A DNA stretch of 64,000 nt from Thalassobellus sp050294475. GTDB lineage: Bacteria; Bacteroidota; Bacteroidia; Flavobacteriales; Flavobacteriaceae. The translations under genes and the position numbers were made by a program. The stretch is taken from the NCBI GenBank assembly GCA_050294475.1, contig JBNKOE010000010.1, forward strand, positions 239,920 to 303,919, in the 5' to 3' direction. The stretch's first letter is position 1, and each line of letters starts with the position of its first letter. The notes below the pieces were generated by a model. That model had not been told where the DNA came from. It saw nothing but the letters and a program-made list of their open reading frames with translations, and ran no database searches. Below, in pieces: positions 8,365-17,133 of the stretch.

Positions 8365-9888
8365 ATGATTACAGGCAAAAACCATATTGGAAATAAACTT
8401 AGCGCAAAAGGTTCTATTGTTCATAAAACAATAAACCCTAAACTAAACGTTGAAAATCCTACCGCATTTATTGAAGCTACAAATGAAGAAGTTGAAGAAG
8501 CTGTTCAATTAGCTTCAGAAGCTTTTAAAACTTATAGAAAAGTATCTGGAATAAAAAGAGCCGCTTTTTTAAATGCTATAGCAGATGAAATTTTAGCTCT
8601 AGATCAAGAATTAATTGATACTTATACTACAGAATCTGGACTACCTGAAGGCAGAGCTATTGGAGAACGAGGAAGAACAGTATTTCAGTTACGTTCATTT
8701 GCCGATTTAGTTTCTAAAGAAGATTGGAAAGAAAACATTATTGAAGAAGCCATCCCAGACAGACAACCATTACCTAAAGAAGATCTTAGAAAAACATCTA
8801 TTCCATTAGGACCTGTTGTAGTGTTTGGTGCAAGTAATTTCCCGTTAGCATTTTCTACCGCTGGTGGCGATACGGCTAGTGCTTTAGCTTCAGGTTGCCC
8901 TGTAATTGTAAAAGCACACCCTATGCATTTAGGTACAGCCGAATTAGTAGCTTCTGCTGTTATTAAAGCTGCCGAAAAAACGGGTATGCCTAACGGTGTA
9001 CTTTCTTGTCTTACTGGAGGTATAGAGGTTGGTACCACTTTAGTTAAACATCCAAAAGTAAAAGCTGTTGGTTTTACTGGTAGTATTCGTGGAGGAAGAG
9101 CTTTATTTGATTTAGCTGCATTAAGAGAAGAACCAATCCCTGTTTTTGCTGAAATGGGAAGTATTAACCCTGTTATAATTACACCAAAAGCAATTGCTAA
9201 CAGATCAAAGGAAATTGCAAGTACTTATGCTGGGTCAATTACTCTAGGCACGGGACAATTTTGCACAAATCCAGGTCTAATTTTAACTATAGAAAGTGAA
9301 GACACACAAACTTTTATTAAAGATTTAGCCGATAAAACCATTGCAATAGAACCGCAAATTATGTTGCATCCTAATATCAAAAAAGGGTTTGACAAAAATG
9401 GTGTTGAAGTTACTTCACAAAATGGTGTTGAAGTTGTTGGAAAAATATCAGGTGAATTAGAACCTAATTATGCTGCCACTCAAATAGCAAGTATTTCTGG
9501 AACAGATTTCCTAGCAAACCCTAAAACACATCAAGAAGTATTTGGACCTTTTTCTTTAGTAGTAAGATGTAAAGACGAAGCCGAATTAATCGAAGTTATT
9601 TCTGGATTAGAAGGTCAATTAACTGGAACTATTTTAGCTGAAAAAGAAGACTATTCAAATCTTAGCGAAATTATCGATGCCTTAGAAAACCGAGTAGGCA
9701 GAATTATTTTTAATGGTGTACCTACAGGTGTTGAAGTTACAGCATCCATGCAACATGGAGGTCCTTATCCAGCATCTACAGATTCAAGATTTACAGCAGT
9801 TGGAACAAATTCAATAAAACGATGGGTACGCCCTGTAAGCTACCAATCATTTCCTAAAGAATTGTTACCTGAAGCTTTAAAAAAATAA
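8365..9888 (+). CDS. 2-oxoglutarate-semialdehyde (2,5-dioxovalerate) dehydrogenase
   Basis: A 507-residue aldehyde dehydrogenase that should oxidise 2-oxoglutarate semialdehyde to 2-oxoglutarate, the last step of hydroxyproline catabolism, feeding the TCA cycle. Key residues are present: Asn158 in FGASNFP, the NAD(P)-binding GFTGSIRGG (236-244), general base Glu263 in FAEMGSINP and nucleophile Cys300 in GTGQFCTNPG. The FAEMGSINP and GQFCTNPG wording is typical of the KGSADH type used in hydroxyproline, arabinose and glucarate pathways rather than of betaine or succinate-semialdehyde enzymes. It begins one base after the deaminase gene ends and precedes the epimerase by 28 nt, so all are probably one transcript. 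Confidence 0.88.
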   Translation: MITGKNHIGNKLSAKGSIVHKTINPKLNVENPTAFIEATNEEVEEAVQLASEAFKTYRKVSGIKRAAFLNAIADEILALDQELIDTYTTESGLPEGRAIGERGRTVFQLRSFADLVSKEDWKENIIEEAIPDRQPLPKEDLRKTSIPLGPVVVFGASNFPLAFSTAGGDTASALASGCPVIVKAHPMHLGTAELVASAVIKAAEKTGMPNGVLSCLTGGIEVGTTLVKHPKVKAVGFTGSIRGGRALFDLAALREEPIPVFAEMGSINPVIITPKAIANRSKEIASTYAGSITLGTGQFCTNPGLILTIESEDTQTFIKDLADKTIAIEPQIMLHPNIKKGFDKNGVEVTSQNGVEVVGKISGELEPNYAATQIASISGTDFLANPKTHQEVFGPFSLVVRCKDEAELIEVISGLEGQLTGTILAEKEDYSNLSEIIDALENRVGRIIFNGVPTGVEVTASMQHGGPYPASTDSRFTAVGTNSIKRWVRPVSYQSFPKELLPEALKK

Positions 9889-9916
9889 ATTATTGATTGT
9901 TGTCTTAAATTAAAAA

Positions 9917-10924
9917 ATGGCAAGAAAAACGTTTTTTTGTATTGATGCCCACACCTGTGGAAATCCTGTGCGAGTTATAGCTGGCGGAGGTCCAAATCTT
10001 ATTGGAAATACAATGAGTGAAAAACGCCAACACTTTCTTAAAGAATACGATTGGATTCGTAAAGGAATTATGTTTGAACCTCGTGGGCATGATATGATGA
10101 GTGGAAGTATTTTATTTCCTCCTCATAATCCTGAAAACGACTTTGCGATTCTTTTTATTGAAACTTCAGGATGCTTACCAATGTGTGGTCATGGAACCAT
10201 TGGTACTATCACCATTGCTATTGAAGAAGGGTTAGTAACTCCTAAAATTCCTGGAAAAATAAAAATGGAAGCACCTGCTGGCTTGGTAGAAATTGAATAT
10301 CAACAAACTGGCAAAAAAGTAAACTGGGTTAAACTAATAAATGTAAAATCGTATTTAGCAGCTGAAAACCTAACTGTTGATTGTCCTGAATTGGGTGAAA
10401 TTACTTTTGATGTTTCTTACGGAGGAAATTATTATGCCATTGTTGATTCTCAAAAAAATTTTAGTGGTGTTCATGATTTTACGGCTAGTAAAATCATTCA
10501 ATATTCTCAAGTGGTTCGAAAAAGAATCAATGATAAATATCCTAATATGTTTATTCATCCCGAAAACAACACTATTAGAGATGTAAGCCATATGCTTTGG
10601 ACAGGAAACCCAATAGACCCAACCTCATCAGGAAGAAATGCTGTTTTTTATGGCAACAAAGCAATTGATCGTTCGCCTTGTGGAACAGGAACATCAGCTA
10701 GATTAGCACAATTATTTGCTAAAGGAAAATTGAAAATTGGAGAACCTTTTATTCATGAAAGCTTTATAGGCAGTAAATTTACTGGTCGTGTGGTTGAAGA
10801 AACTACACTAGCAGGAAAAAAGGCCATCATTCCAAGTATTCAAGGATGGGCTCAAGTTACTGGATACAATAATATAATCATAGACGACGATGATCCTTAT
10901 GCATATGGTTTTCAAGTAATCTAA
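9917..10924 (+). CDS. lhpA: 4-hydroxyproline 2-epimerase (proline racemase family)
   Basis: A 335-residue cofactor-independent racemase-fold enzyme. Both catalytic cysteines are present: Cys90 in MCGHGTIGT and Cys255 in DRSPCGTGTSAR. Having two cysteines indicates an epimerase or racemase rather than trans-3-hydroxyproline dehydratase, where the first position is Ser or Thr. It should convert trans-4-hydroxy-L-proline to cis-4-hydroxy-D-proline in the cytosol, the first step of the pathway completed by its neighbours. Proline racemase shares the cysteines; 4-hydroxyproline is favoured because the deaminase, dehydrogenase and oxidoreductase are all adjacent. Confidence 0.9.
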   Translation: MARKTFFCIDAHTCGNPVRVIAGGGPNLIGNTMSEKRQHFLKEYDWIRKGIMFEPRGHDMMSGSILFPPHNPENDFAILFIETSGCLPMCGHGTIGTITIAIEEGLVTPKIPGKIKMEAPAGLVEIEYQQTGKKVNWVKLINVKSYLAAENLTVDCPELGEITFDVSYGGNYYAIVDSQKNFSGVHDFTASKIIQYSQVVRKRINDKYPNMFIHPENNTIRDVSHMLWTGNPIDPTSSGRNAVFYGNKAIDRSPCGTGTSARLAQLFAKGKLKIGEPFIHESFIGSKFTGRVVEETTLAGKKAIIPSIQGWAQVTGYNNIIIDDDDPYAYGFQVI

Positions 10925-11016
10925 ATAATAAAGCTTAGGATGTACTCAGAAAAAATCTAAATGAAATCGATTTATACTGGCATATTTTATTTTACAACAT
11001 AATATCTTTAAAAATA

Positions 11017-12261
11017 ATGAAGCGAGTTATTATAATTGGCGGTGGTATTTCAGGGCTATGTAGTGCTTATTACTTATTAAAAGAAGGGCATTCAGTTACT
11101 GTTTTAGACCAAAGTGATATTACAACTGGAGCATCCTTTATTAATGCAGGCTATTTAACACCTAGTCATTTTATACCGCTTGCTGCACCTGGTATTATTA
11201 CACAAGGTATCAAATGGATGTTTAACAGTTCTAGTCCTTTTTACATAAAACCTCGATTAGATTTCGATTTTTTTAAATGGGTATGGCTTTTTAAAAAATC
11301 GGCTACAAAATCCAATGTAGAAAAATCAATTCCTGTACTTAAAGAATTAAACTTAAAAAGTCAGCTCTTATTTGAAGAAATGCTTGCTACACTCGACTTT
11401 AATTTTCATTATGAAAAAAAAGGCGTTTTAATGGCTTACAGCAATGCTAAAAGTGAAGAAGAAGAACATAAAATAGCTCTTAGAGCTATAAAAGAAGGAC
11501 TTGATGTTACGTGTTTAAATAAAGAAGAACTCAACAATATTCAACCTGTTTTATCTGATAATGTTATAGGTGCTGTACATTATAAATGTGATTCTCATAT
11601 GACTCCTAACCATTTTATGACAACCCTAAAAACATGGCTAGAAAATAACGGCGTTATATTTCAAACGAATCAAAAGGTTGAAGATTTCACTATAAAAGAC
11701 AACAAAATAATATCTATAAAAACCGAACATATTAATTTTGAAGCAAATGAATTTGTATTAGCCAGCGGAAGTTGGACATCTAAACTAGCATCAAAATTAA
11801 ACCTAAAAATCTCCATACAAGGAGGAAAAGGTTATAGTATGGATGTATATAGACCAACAAGCATTACTATTCCAACTATTTTATTAGAAGCCAAAGCTGC
11901 CATAACACCTATGGATGGATTTACACGTTTTGCAGGAACCATGGAGTTTTCAGGAAATAATACTTTAGTTAGAAAAGAGCGTGTTGAAGCTTTAGCTAAT
12001 GCAGTTAAAAAATATTACAAAAACATTGAAATTAATAATGAAGAAAAAGCAAATGCTACTTCTGGATTAAGACCAGTATCACCAGATGGTGTGCCTTTTA
12101 TTGGTAAAACAAGTAAATATTCAAATTTAACTATTGCTGCTGGACATGCTATGATGGGTTGGAGTTTAGGCCCAATAACAGGTCAATTAGTTACAGAATT
12201 AGTTGGAAACAAAAAATCTTCAGTAAATTTAAACCCGCTTGCACCAGAGCGTTTCAAATAA
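11017..12261 (+). CDS. FAD-dependent D-amino-acid (cis-4-hydroxy-D-proline) dehydrogenase
   Basis: A 414-residue DadA-type flavoprotein. The N-terminal dinucleotide-binding motif IIGGGISGLCSAYYLL (residues ~5-20) and the closing FAD contact region SGLRPVSPDGVPFIGKT with AAGHAMMGWSLGPITGQL (C-terminal ~60 residues) are clear. In context it should oxidise cis-4-hydroxy-D-proline, the epimerase product, to pyrroline-4-hydroxy-2-carboxylate, the deaminase substrate. It is a single-chain type; no small ferredoxin-like or second flavoprotein subunit is encoded beside it. A 92-bp gap follows the epimerase and only 17 bp precede the peptidase gene. Sequence alone cannot rule out sarcosine or other D-amino acids as substrates. 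Confidence 0.85.
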   Translation: MKRVIIIGGGISGLCSAYYLLKEGHSVTVLDQSDITTGASFINAGYLTPSHFIPLAAPGIITQGIKWMFNSSSPFYIKPRLDFDFFKWVWLFKKSATKSNVEKSIPVLKELNLKSQLLFEEMLATLDFNFHYEKKGVLMAYSNAKSEEEEHKIALRAIKEGLDVTCLNKEELNNIQPVLSDNVIGAVHYKCDSHMTPNHFMTTLKTWLENNGVIFQTNQKVEDFTIKDNKIISIKTEHINFEANEFVLASGSWTSKLASKLNLKISIQGGKGYSMDVYRPTSITIPTILLEAKAAITPMDGFTRFAGTMEFSGNNTLVRKERVEALANAVKKYYKNIEINNEEKANATSGLRPVSPDGVPFIGKTSKYSNLTIAAGHAMMGWSLGPITGQLVTELVGNKKSSVNLNPLAPERFK

Positions 12262-12278
12262 ATAAAACATATATAAAA

Positions 12279-13496
12279 ATGAATAAATTCGGAATAGGAG
12301 GATCTACAATAGAAGCAGAATTAAAAGCCATAAAACCTGCTGCACAATTAATAAAACCTATTCAAAAAAACGAATATCTAGCACGTATAAATAAAGCTTG
12401 CAAACTCATGCAATCGCAAAAAATACAAGCCATATATTTACATGCAGGAACTAATTTACTCTATTTTACAGGCATGCATTGGCACCCAAGCGAACGTATG
12501 GTTGGTGCTATTTTACTTCCTAACGGTGAAGTACATTACATTGCTCCTAACTTTGAGAAAGGCACTGTTTTAGATTTTATGGTTATTCAAGGGACTGTTC
12601 ATTGCTGGGAAGAACACGAAAGTCCGTTTATGCTTTTAAACAATATTCTTAAAGAAAATAATATTTTAGAAGGAAACATTTCTATTGATGAAAGCACACC
12701 TTTCTTTATTTACGAAGGCATTTCTAAAGCCACGTCTTTAAACATAGAAAACGCAAAACCGATAGTTTCAGCTTGTAGAATGATTAAATCTGATGCAGAA
12801 ATTGCTATCATTCAATCCTTAATGGACATTACTTTAGAAGTACACAAAGCAACTGCTAGAATTTTAAGAGTTGGAATTACTGCTAAAGAAGTTGAAAATT
12901 TTATTCATGAAGCACATAAACGGTTTGGTATTGCTTCTGGTTCTTATTTCTGTATTGTATTATTTGGAGTAGATTCATCTTTTCCTCATGGTGTAAAAAC
13001 ACCAAAACCTTTAGAATTAAATGATACCGTTTTGGTAGATACAGGTTGTTCTATTCATAATTATATTTCAGACATTACAAGAACATATGTATTTGGAACT
13101 CCAAATGATTTACAACGCAACATTTGGAATATTGAAAAAGAAGCACAAATAGCAGTTTTTAACGCTTCAACATTAGGGAATACTTGCAGTACAATAGATA
13201 TTGCAGCTAGAAAAACTATAGAATCTCATGGTCTTGGACCAAACTACAAACTTCCTGGATTACCACACAGAACTGGTCATGGTATTGGATTAGATATTCA
13301 CGAATATCCATATATTGTTAAAGGTAATAATACTGTTTTAGAATCTGGAATGTGTTTTAGCAACGAACCCATGATTTGTGTTCCCAATGAATTTGGTGTT
13401 CGATTAGAAGATCATATTTATATGACAAACGAAGGTCCTAAATGGTTTACGGAACCTGCTCACACTATTGAAAACCCTTTCGGAATAGACGAATAA
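12279..13496 (+). CDS. M24-family Xaa-Pro peptidase (prolidase / aminopeptidase P type)
   Basis: A 405-residue creatinase/prolidase-type metallopeptidase. An N-terminal creatinase-like domain (~1-165) precedes the pita-bread catalytic domain, whose five metal ligands are all visible: two aspartates in LVDTGCSIHNYISDITRTY, His in GHGIGLDIHE, Glu in SNEPMI and Glu in VRLEDHIYM. The frame opens upstream at 12159, inside the preceding gene, but the ATG at 12279 follows that gene by 17 nt and begins the folded domain, so I use it. There is no signal peptide, so it acts in the cytosol. Adjacent to hydroxyproline catabolism, it probably cleaves imported Xaa-Pro or Xaa-Hyp peptides to supply the epimerase substrate. 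Confidence 0.88.
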   Translation: MNKFGIGGSTIEAELKAIKPAAQLIKPIQKNEYLARINKACKLMQSQKIQAIYLHAGTNLLYFTGMHWHPSERMVGAILLPNGEVHYIAPNFEKGTVLDFMVIQGTVHCWEEHESPFMLLNNILKENNILEGNISIDESTPFFIYEGISKATSLNIENAKPIVSACRMIKSDAEIAIIQSLMDITLEVHKATARILRVGITAKEVENFIHEAHKRFGIASGSYFCIVLFGVDSSFPHGVKTPKPLELNDTVLVDTGCSIHNYISDITRTYVFGTPNDLQRNIWNIEKEAQIAVFNASTLGNTCSTIDIAARKTIESHGLGPNYKLPGLPHRTGHGIGLDIHEYPYIVKGNNTVLESGMCFSNEPMICVPNEFGVRLEDHIYMTNEGPKWFTEPAHTIENPFGIDE

Positions 13497-13631
13497 CTAA
13501 ATACTTATTGTATTAAAACACCAATATAATTATCTTTAACAATATGTTAAGGGTAATATACTATTAGTTTTAGCTAACATTACACCATTGATTTTTACTA
13601 TTAATCAATAATTTTATGAATTATACATCAT

Positions 13632-13841
13632 ATGACAAGATTAAGTAAAAATATTATTGTTATTTCTGCATTCATTAGCTTTTTAATCTCCTTTAGTCAA
13701 GGAACATTAAAAGAATACAAAAAAGCAATAACTGTAGATTCTTTATTCAAAAACAAAGTTTTTAATACACCAAAAGAATTTCATTGGTTAGAAAATGATT
13801 TGCTTTGGTATGTAAATAATTCTGAAAAAAGGGAAAATTAA
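13632..13841 (+). pseudogene. Truncated N-terminus of a DPP-IV-like (S9B) prolyl peptidase
   Basis: This 69-codon frame has a signal peptide (MTRLSKNIIVISAFISFLISFSQ) followed by GTLKEYKKAITVDSLFKNKVFNTPKEFHWLENDLLWYVNN, which matches the start of flavobacterial dipeptidyl-peptidase-IV-like proteins (typically QGTLxDYxRAxxLxxKFxNKVxNxPxxFxWxxN). Intact S9B enzymes are ~700 residues with a beta-propeller and a Ser-Asp-His hydrolase domain; here it stops after 69 and the next gene begins 3 bp later, so nearly all of the gene was lost. A secreted Xaa-Pro dipeptidyl peptidase would fit the hydroxyproline theme. The rest of the 348-bp interval from 13497 shows nothing assignable. Confidence 0.65.
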
Positions 13842-13844
13842 CCT

Positions 13845-16800
13845 ATGAAATTATATAAATCCATTTGTATAACACTTGCCATTTTTGGTATGAGCACAAC
13901 TGCTATAAAAGCACAAAACGGTGATCAAATTATAGATGGTATTGGCGAAACAGGTTTAATTGCTCGTTATGTTTTTAATGGTGATACAAAAGATTGGTCT
14001 AGAAACAATCTTCACGCTACTATAAATAATTCTAACACCTCTTTTATAAATGATACTACGTTTGGCAATGTACTGTCTTTACCAAAAGATAGCAAAGCCT
14101 ATATAACTATACCTAGTAGAACCATAAATAATGAAGAGTCAATTAGTATTACAGGATGGATTTACTTGCGTTCTTCTGAACCTGTTCAATATTTTTTTGA
14201 TTTTGGAAAAAACACCGAATCACATATTTCATCAATACTAACAGGCAAAAGCTATATAACTGAAATCACAACTGAATCTGGTTCAAATTACTCAGCAAAA
14301 TCACCAGCTATAGAAATTAATAAATGGAATCACATCGCTGTTGTCATTGATATTCCTTCAAAATCAATACGAAACTACCTTAATGGCATACTAGTTAGTG
14401 AAACCCAAAACGTCACTTTAGAGTTAAATGAAATATTCTATAGTAATTCAAGTAAAAACAATTCACTTTATATAGGAAAATCACTACTAGCTCCCTCCCC
14501 TTATATAGATGCTAACTTATTTGATTTCAGAATATATCGCATCCCTTTAAATACATCACAAATTGGTAAAATATATCATAATGCTTTAAAAGAAGACGAT
14601 AACGTTGTAAATGAAGAAAAAAAACCAGCAGACGGTTTACAAATATTTTCTAAAACTACGCCTCAACTTTATAACGAGTATTTAATAAGTGTACCAGATA
14701 TAAAAATAGAAACAGCGATAGGTACTTTACCTAGATTACCTCGTTATTTACAAGGCACTTTTAAAGATAATATTGATGGCCCAAAAGTAAGAGTACTTTG
14801 GCCAGCTCCAACAAACAATATCAATGTACTAAAACCTAACACATATACCATAACAGGAGAAATTCCTGGTACCAATTTAAAACCTAAAGCTATTATAACT
14901 GTAAAAGAAACCATTGGAGCTTCAACTCCAAATCGTAAATTAGAAGGTTTCTCTCTAAAAGAAGTTACTTTAAACAGCAATCTTCAAGGTCAAAACACAA
15001 AATTTATTGAGAATCGCGATAAATTCATAAATACCCTTGCAACAACAAATCCAGACGATTTTCTTTATATGTTTCGCAATGCTTTTGGACAAGAACAACC
15101 TAAAGGAGCCAAACCCCTTGGTGTATGGGATAGTCAAGAAACCAAATTACGTGGTCATGCTACAGGACATTACCTAACTGCCATTGCGCAAGCCTATGCA
15201 AGTACAAGTTATAACAAATCACTACAAGCTAATTTTTTAAATAAAATGGATTACATGGTGAATACTTTGTATACATTATCGCAACTATCTGGACAACCAA
15301 TAAAAAACAAAAATCCTTATATTTCAGACCCAACCAAAGTTCCTCCTGGACCTAAAAAATTAGATTATGATTCAGATTTAAGTGAAGAAGGCATCCGTAC
15401 AGATTACTGGAATTGGGGTAAAGGTTTCATTAGTGCCTACCCACCAGATCAATTTATTATGTTAGAAAAGGGCGCTAAGTACGGAACAGATAACACTAAA
15501 ATATGGGCTCCATACTATACACTACATAAAATACTTGCTGGTTTGTTAGATATTTATGAAGTAAGCGGTAATGAAAAAGCCTTAGAAATTGCAAAAGGCA
15601 TGGGAAGCTGGATACACGCTCGTATGAGTCAACTACCAACCGAAACACTTATTAGTATGTGGAATACTTACATTGCAGGAGAATTTGGCGGTATGAACGA
15701 AGTTATGGCAAGACTCTATAGAATTACAAATGAACAACGCTATTTAGATGTCGCAAAATCATTTGATAATATTAAAATGTTTTATGGTGATGCAAATCAT
15801 TCTCATGGCCTTGCAAAAAATGTAGATACGTTTCGAGGCTTACATGCCAATCAACATATTCCTCAAATAGTAGGTGCTTTAGAAATGTATAGAGATTCTG
15901 AGATTCCTGAATATTATCATATTTCTGACAACTTCTGGTATAAAACCACAAACGACTATATGTATAGCATTGGTGGGGTTGCAGGTGCTAGAAACCCTAA
16001 TAATTCTGAATGTTTTACTAGTCAGCCAGCAACTATTTATGAAAACGGTTTATCATCTGGCGGACAAAATGAAACTTGTGCTACCTATAACATGCTTAAA
16101 TTAAGTAGAAATTTATTCTTTTTTAACCAGCGAGCTGAATACATGGATTACTATGAACGTGGACTTTATAACCATATCCTAGCTTCTGTAGCTGAAGACA
16201 CACCAGCTAACACCTATCACGTACCATTAAGAGCTGGTTCTGCAAAACACTTTAGTAATCCTGATATGAAAGGTTTTACTTGTTGTAATGGAACAGCTTT
16301 AGAAAGCAGCACAAAACTTCAAAATTCTATTTACTTTAAAAGTAAAGATAATAATGCGCTTTACGTTAACCTTTACATCCCTTCAACATTAAATTGGACA
16401 GATAAAAATGTTACTATAAAGCAAACAACTTCCTTCCCAAATGAAGACAAAACCTTACTTACTATCACAGGGAAAGGGAAATTTGACATTAATTTACGTG
16501 TGCCACATTGGGCTACTAAAGGTTTCTTTGTGAAAATTAATGGCAAAGAACAAAAAGTAAATGCGCAACCAGGAAGCTATCTTACTTTATGCAAAAAATG
16601 GAAAAATAGCGATACTATTGAAGTTCAGATGCCTTTTCAATTTCACTTAGAATCCGTTATGGATCAACAAAATATTGCCAGTTTATTTTACGGACCTGTT
16701 TTACTTGCGGCTCAAGAATCTGAACCAAGAAAAGACTGGCGAAAAATAACTTTAAATGCTAAAGACATTAGTAAAACTATAAAAGGTAATCCTGAAAAAC

Positions 16801-16889
16801 TAGAGTTTATAATTGACGGTGTTATATTCAAACCTTTTTACCAAACTTATGAACGTCATTCAGTTTATATGGATGTTACTCTAAAATAG
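13845..16889 (+). CDS. Secreted LamG + Ig-like + GH127-type (DUF1680) beta-L-arabinofuranosidase-like protein
   Basis: A 1014-residue exported protein. Order: signal peptide ending near AIKAQ (~24); a concanavalin/LamG-like domain (~35-245) with ESISITGWIYLRS and NKWNHIAVVIDI; an Ig-like Big_4-type domain (~275-355) with IGTLPRLPRYLQGTF and NTYTITGEIPGT; then a GH127-type (alpha/alpha)6 domain (~370-1014). The GH127 zinc-thiolate site looks complete: Glu743 and Cys745 in NETCA, and Cys813-Cys814 in FTCCNG, with Glu722 in NSECF at the general-acid position. HypBA1 of Bifidobacterium (GH127) uses this set to release beta-L-arabinofuranose from hydroxyproline-linked arabinan. Similar architecture occurs in GH146 and uncharacterised DUF1680 clades, so specificity is inferred from the hydroxyproline neighbours. 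Confidence 0.8.
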   Translation: MKLYKSICITLAIFGMSTTAIKAQNGDQIIDGIGETGLIARYVFNGDTKDWSRNNLHATINNSNTSFINDTTFGNVLSLPKDSKAYITIPSRTINNEESISITGWIYLRSSEPVQYFFDFGKNTESHISSILTGKSYITEITTESGSNYSAKSPAIEINKWNHIAVVIDIPSKSIRNYLNGILVSETQNVTLELNEIFYSNSSKNNSLYIGKSLLAPSPYIDANLFDFRIYRIPLNTSQIGKIYHNALKEDDNVVNEEKKPADGLQIFSKTTPQLYNEYLISVPDIKIETAIGTLPRLPRYLQGTFKDNIDGPKVRVLWPAPTNNINVLKPNTYTITGEIPGTNLKPKAIITVKETIGASTPNRKLEGFSLKEVTLNSNLQGQNTKFIENRDKFINTLATTNPDDFLYMFRNAFGQEQPKGAKPLGVWDSQETKLRGHATGHYLTAIAQAYASTSYNKSLQANFLNKMDYMVNTLYTLSQLSGQPIKNKNPYISDPTKVPPGPKKLDYDSDLSEEGIRTDYWNWGKGFISAYPPDQFIMLEKGAKYGTDNTKIWAPYYTLHKILAGLLDIYEVSGNEKALEIAKGMGSWIHARMSQLPTETLISMWNTYIAGEFGGMNEVMARLYRITNEQRYLDVAKSFDNIKMFYGDANHSHGLAKNVDTFRGLHANQHIPQIVGALEMYRDSEIPEYYHISDNFWYKTTNDYMYSIGGVAGARNPNNSECFTSQPATIYENGLSSGGQNETCATYNMLKLSRNLFFFNQRAEYMDYYERGLYNHILASVAEDTPANTYHVPLRAGSAKHFSNPDMKGFTCCNGTALESSTKLQNSIYFKSKDNNALYVNLYIPSTLNWTDKNVTIKQTTSFPNEDKTLLTITGKGKFDINLRVPHWATKGFFVKINGKEQKVNAQPGSYLTLCKKWKNSDTIEVQMPFQFHLESVMDQQNIASLFYGPVLLAAQESEPRKDWRKITLNAKDISKTIKGNPEKLEFIIDGVIFKPFYQTYERHSVYMDVTLK

Positions 16890-16894
16890 CACTA

Positions 16895-17083
16895 ATGAAT
16901 TTTAAAAATAAAACGATGAACCATAAATTAAAAACATATATTTTTTTAATTCTTTTCCTTGCAAGTATGATGGTAACAGCTCAAAGTAGTCTAATAGATT
17001 TTATAAACACATATTCTGCAGATAAAAAAGCCTTAAATACTTTTTCTGAAGAATCAGGATTTACCACCAAGCGAGAATTATAA
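16895..17083 (+). pseudogene. Short truncated secreted-protein fragment
   Basis: A 62-codon frame with a clear signal peptide (KLKTYIFLILFLASMMVTAQ) followed by only about 30 residues, ending abruptly. It lies 5 bp after the GH127-type gene and 50 bp before the next secreted protein. The shape matches the DPP-IV and GH43 remnants nearby: an export signal plus a few mature residues, then a stop. Either ATG, at 16895 or at 16916, could be the start. I cannot assign the parent family. It could instead be a real small secreted protein. Confidence 0.4.
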
Positions 17084-17133
17084 AACAAAATAGAAATTCT
17101 CAACAGAATTTAAATAGAAGTCAAAAAAAAGAA

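Noticed and set aside
12159..12278. Upstream extension of the M24 peptidase into the oxidoreductase gene
   Set aside because: The extra 40 residues overlap the previous gene out of frame and match nothing; the ATG at 12279 follows that gene and starts the conserved domain.
16895..17083. DPP-IV or GH identity for the 62-codon secreted fragment
   Set aside because: Only a signal peptide and ~30 unmatched residues remain; any family name would be a guess.
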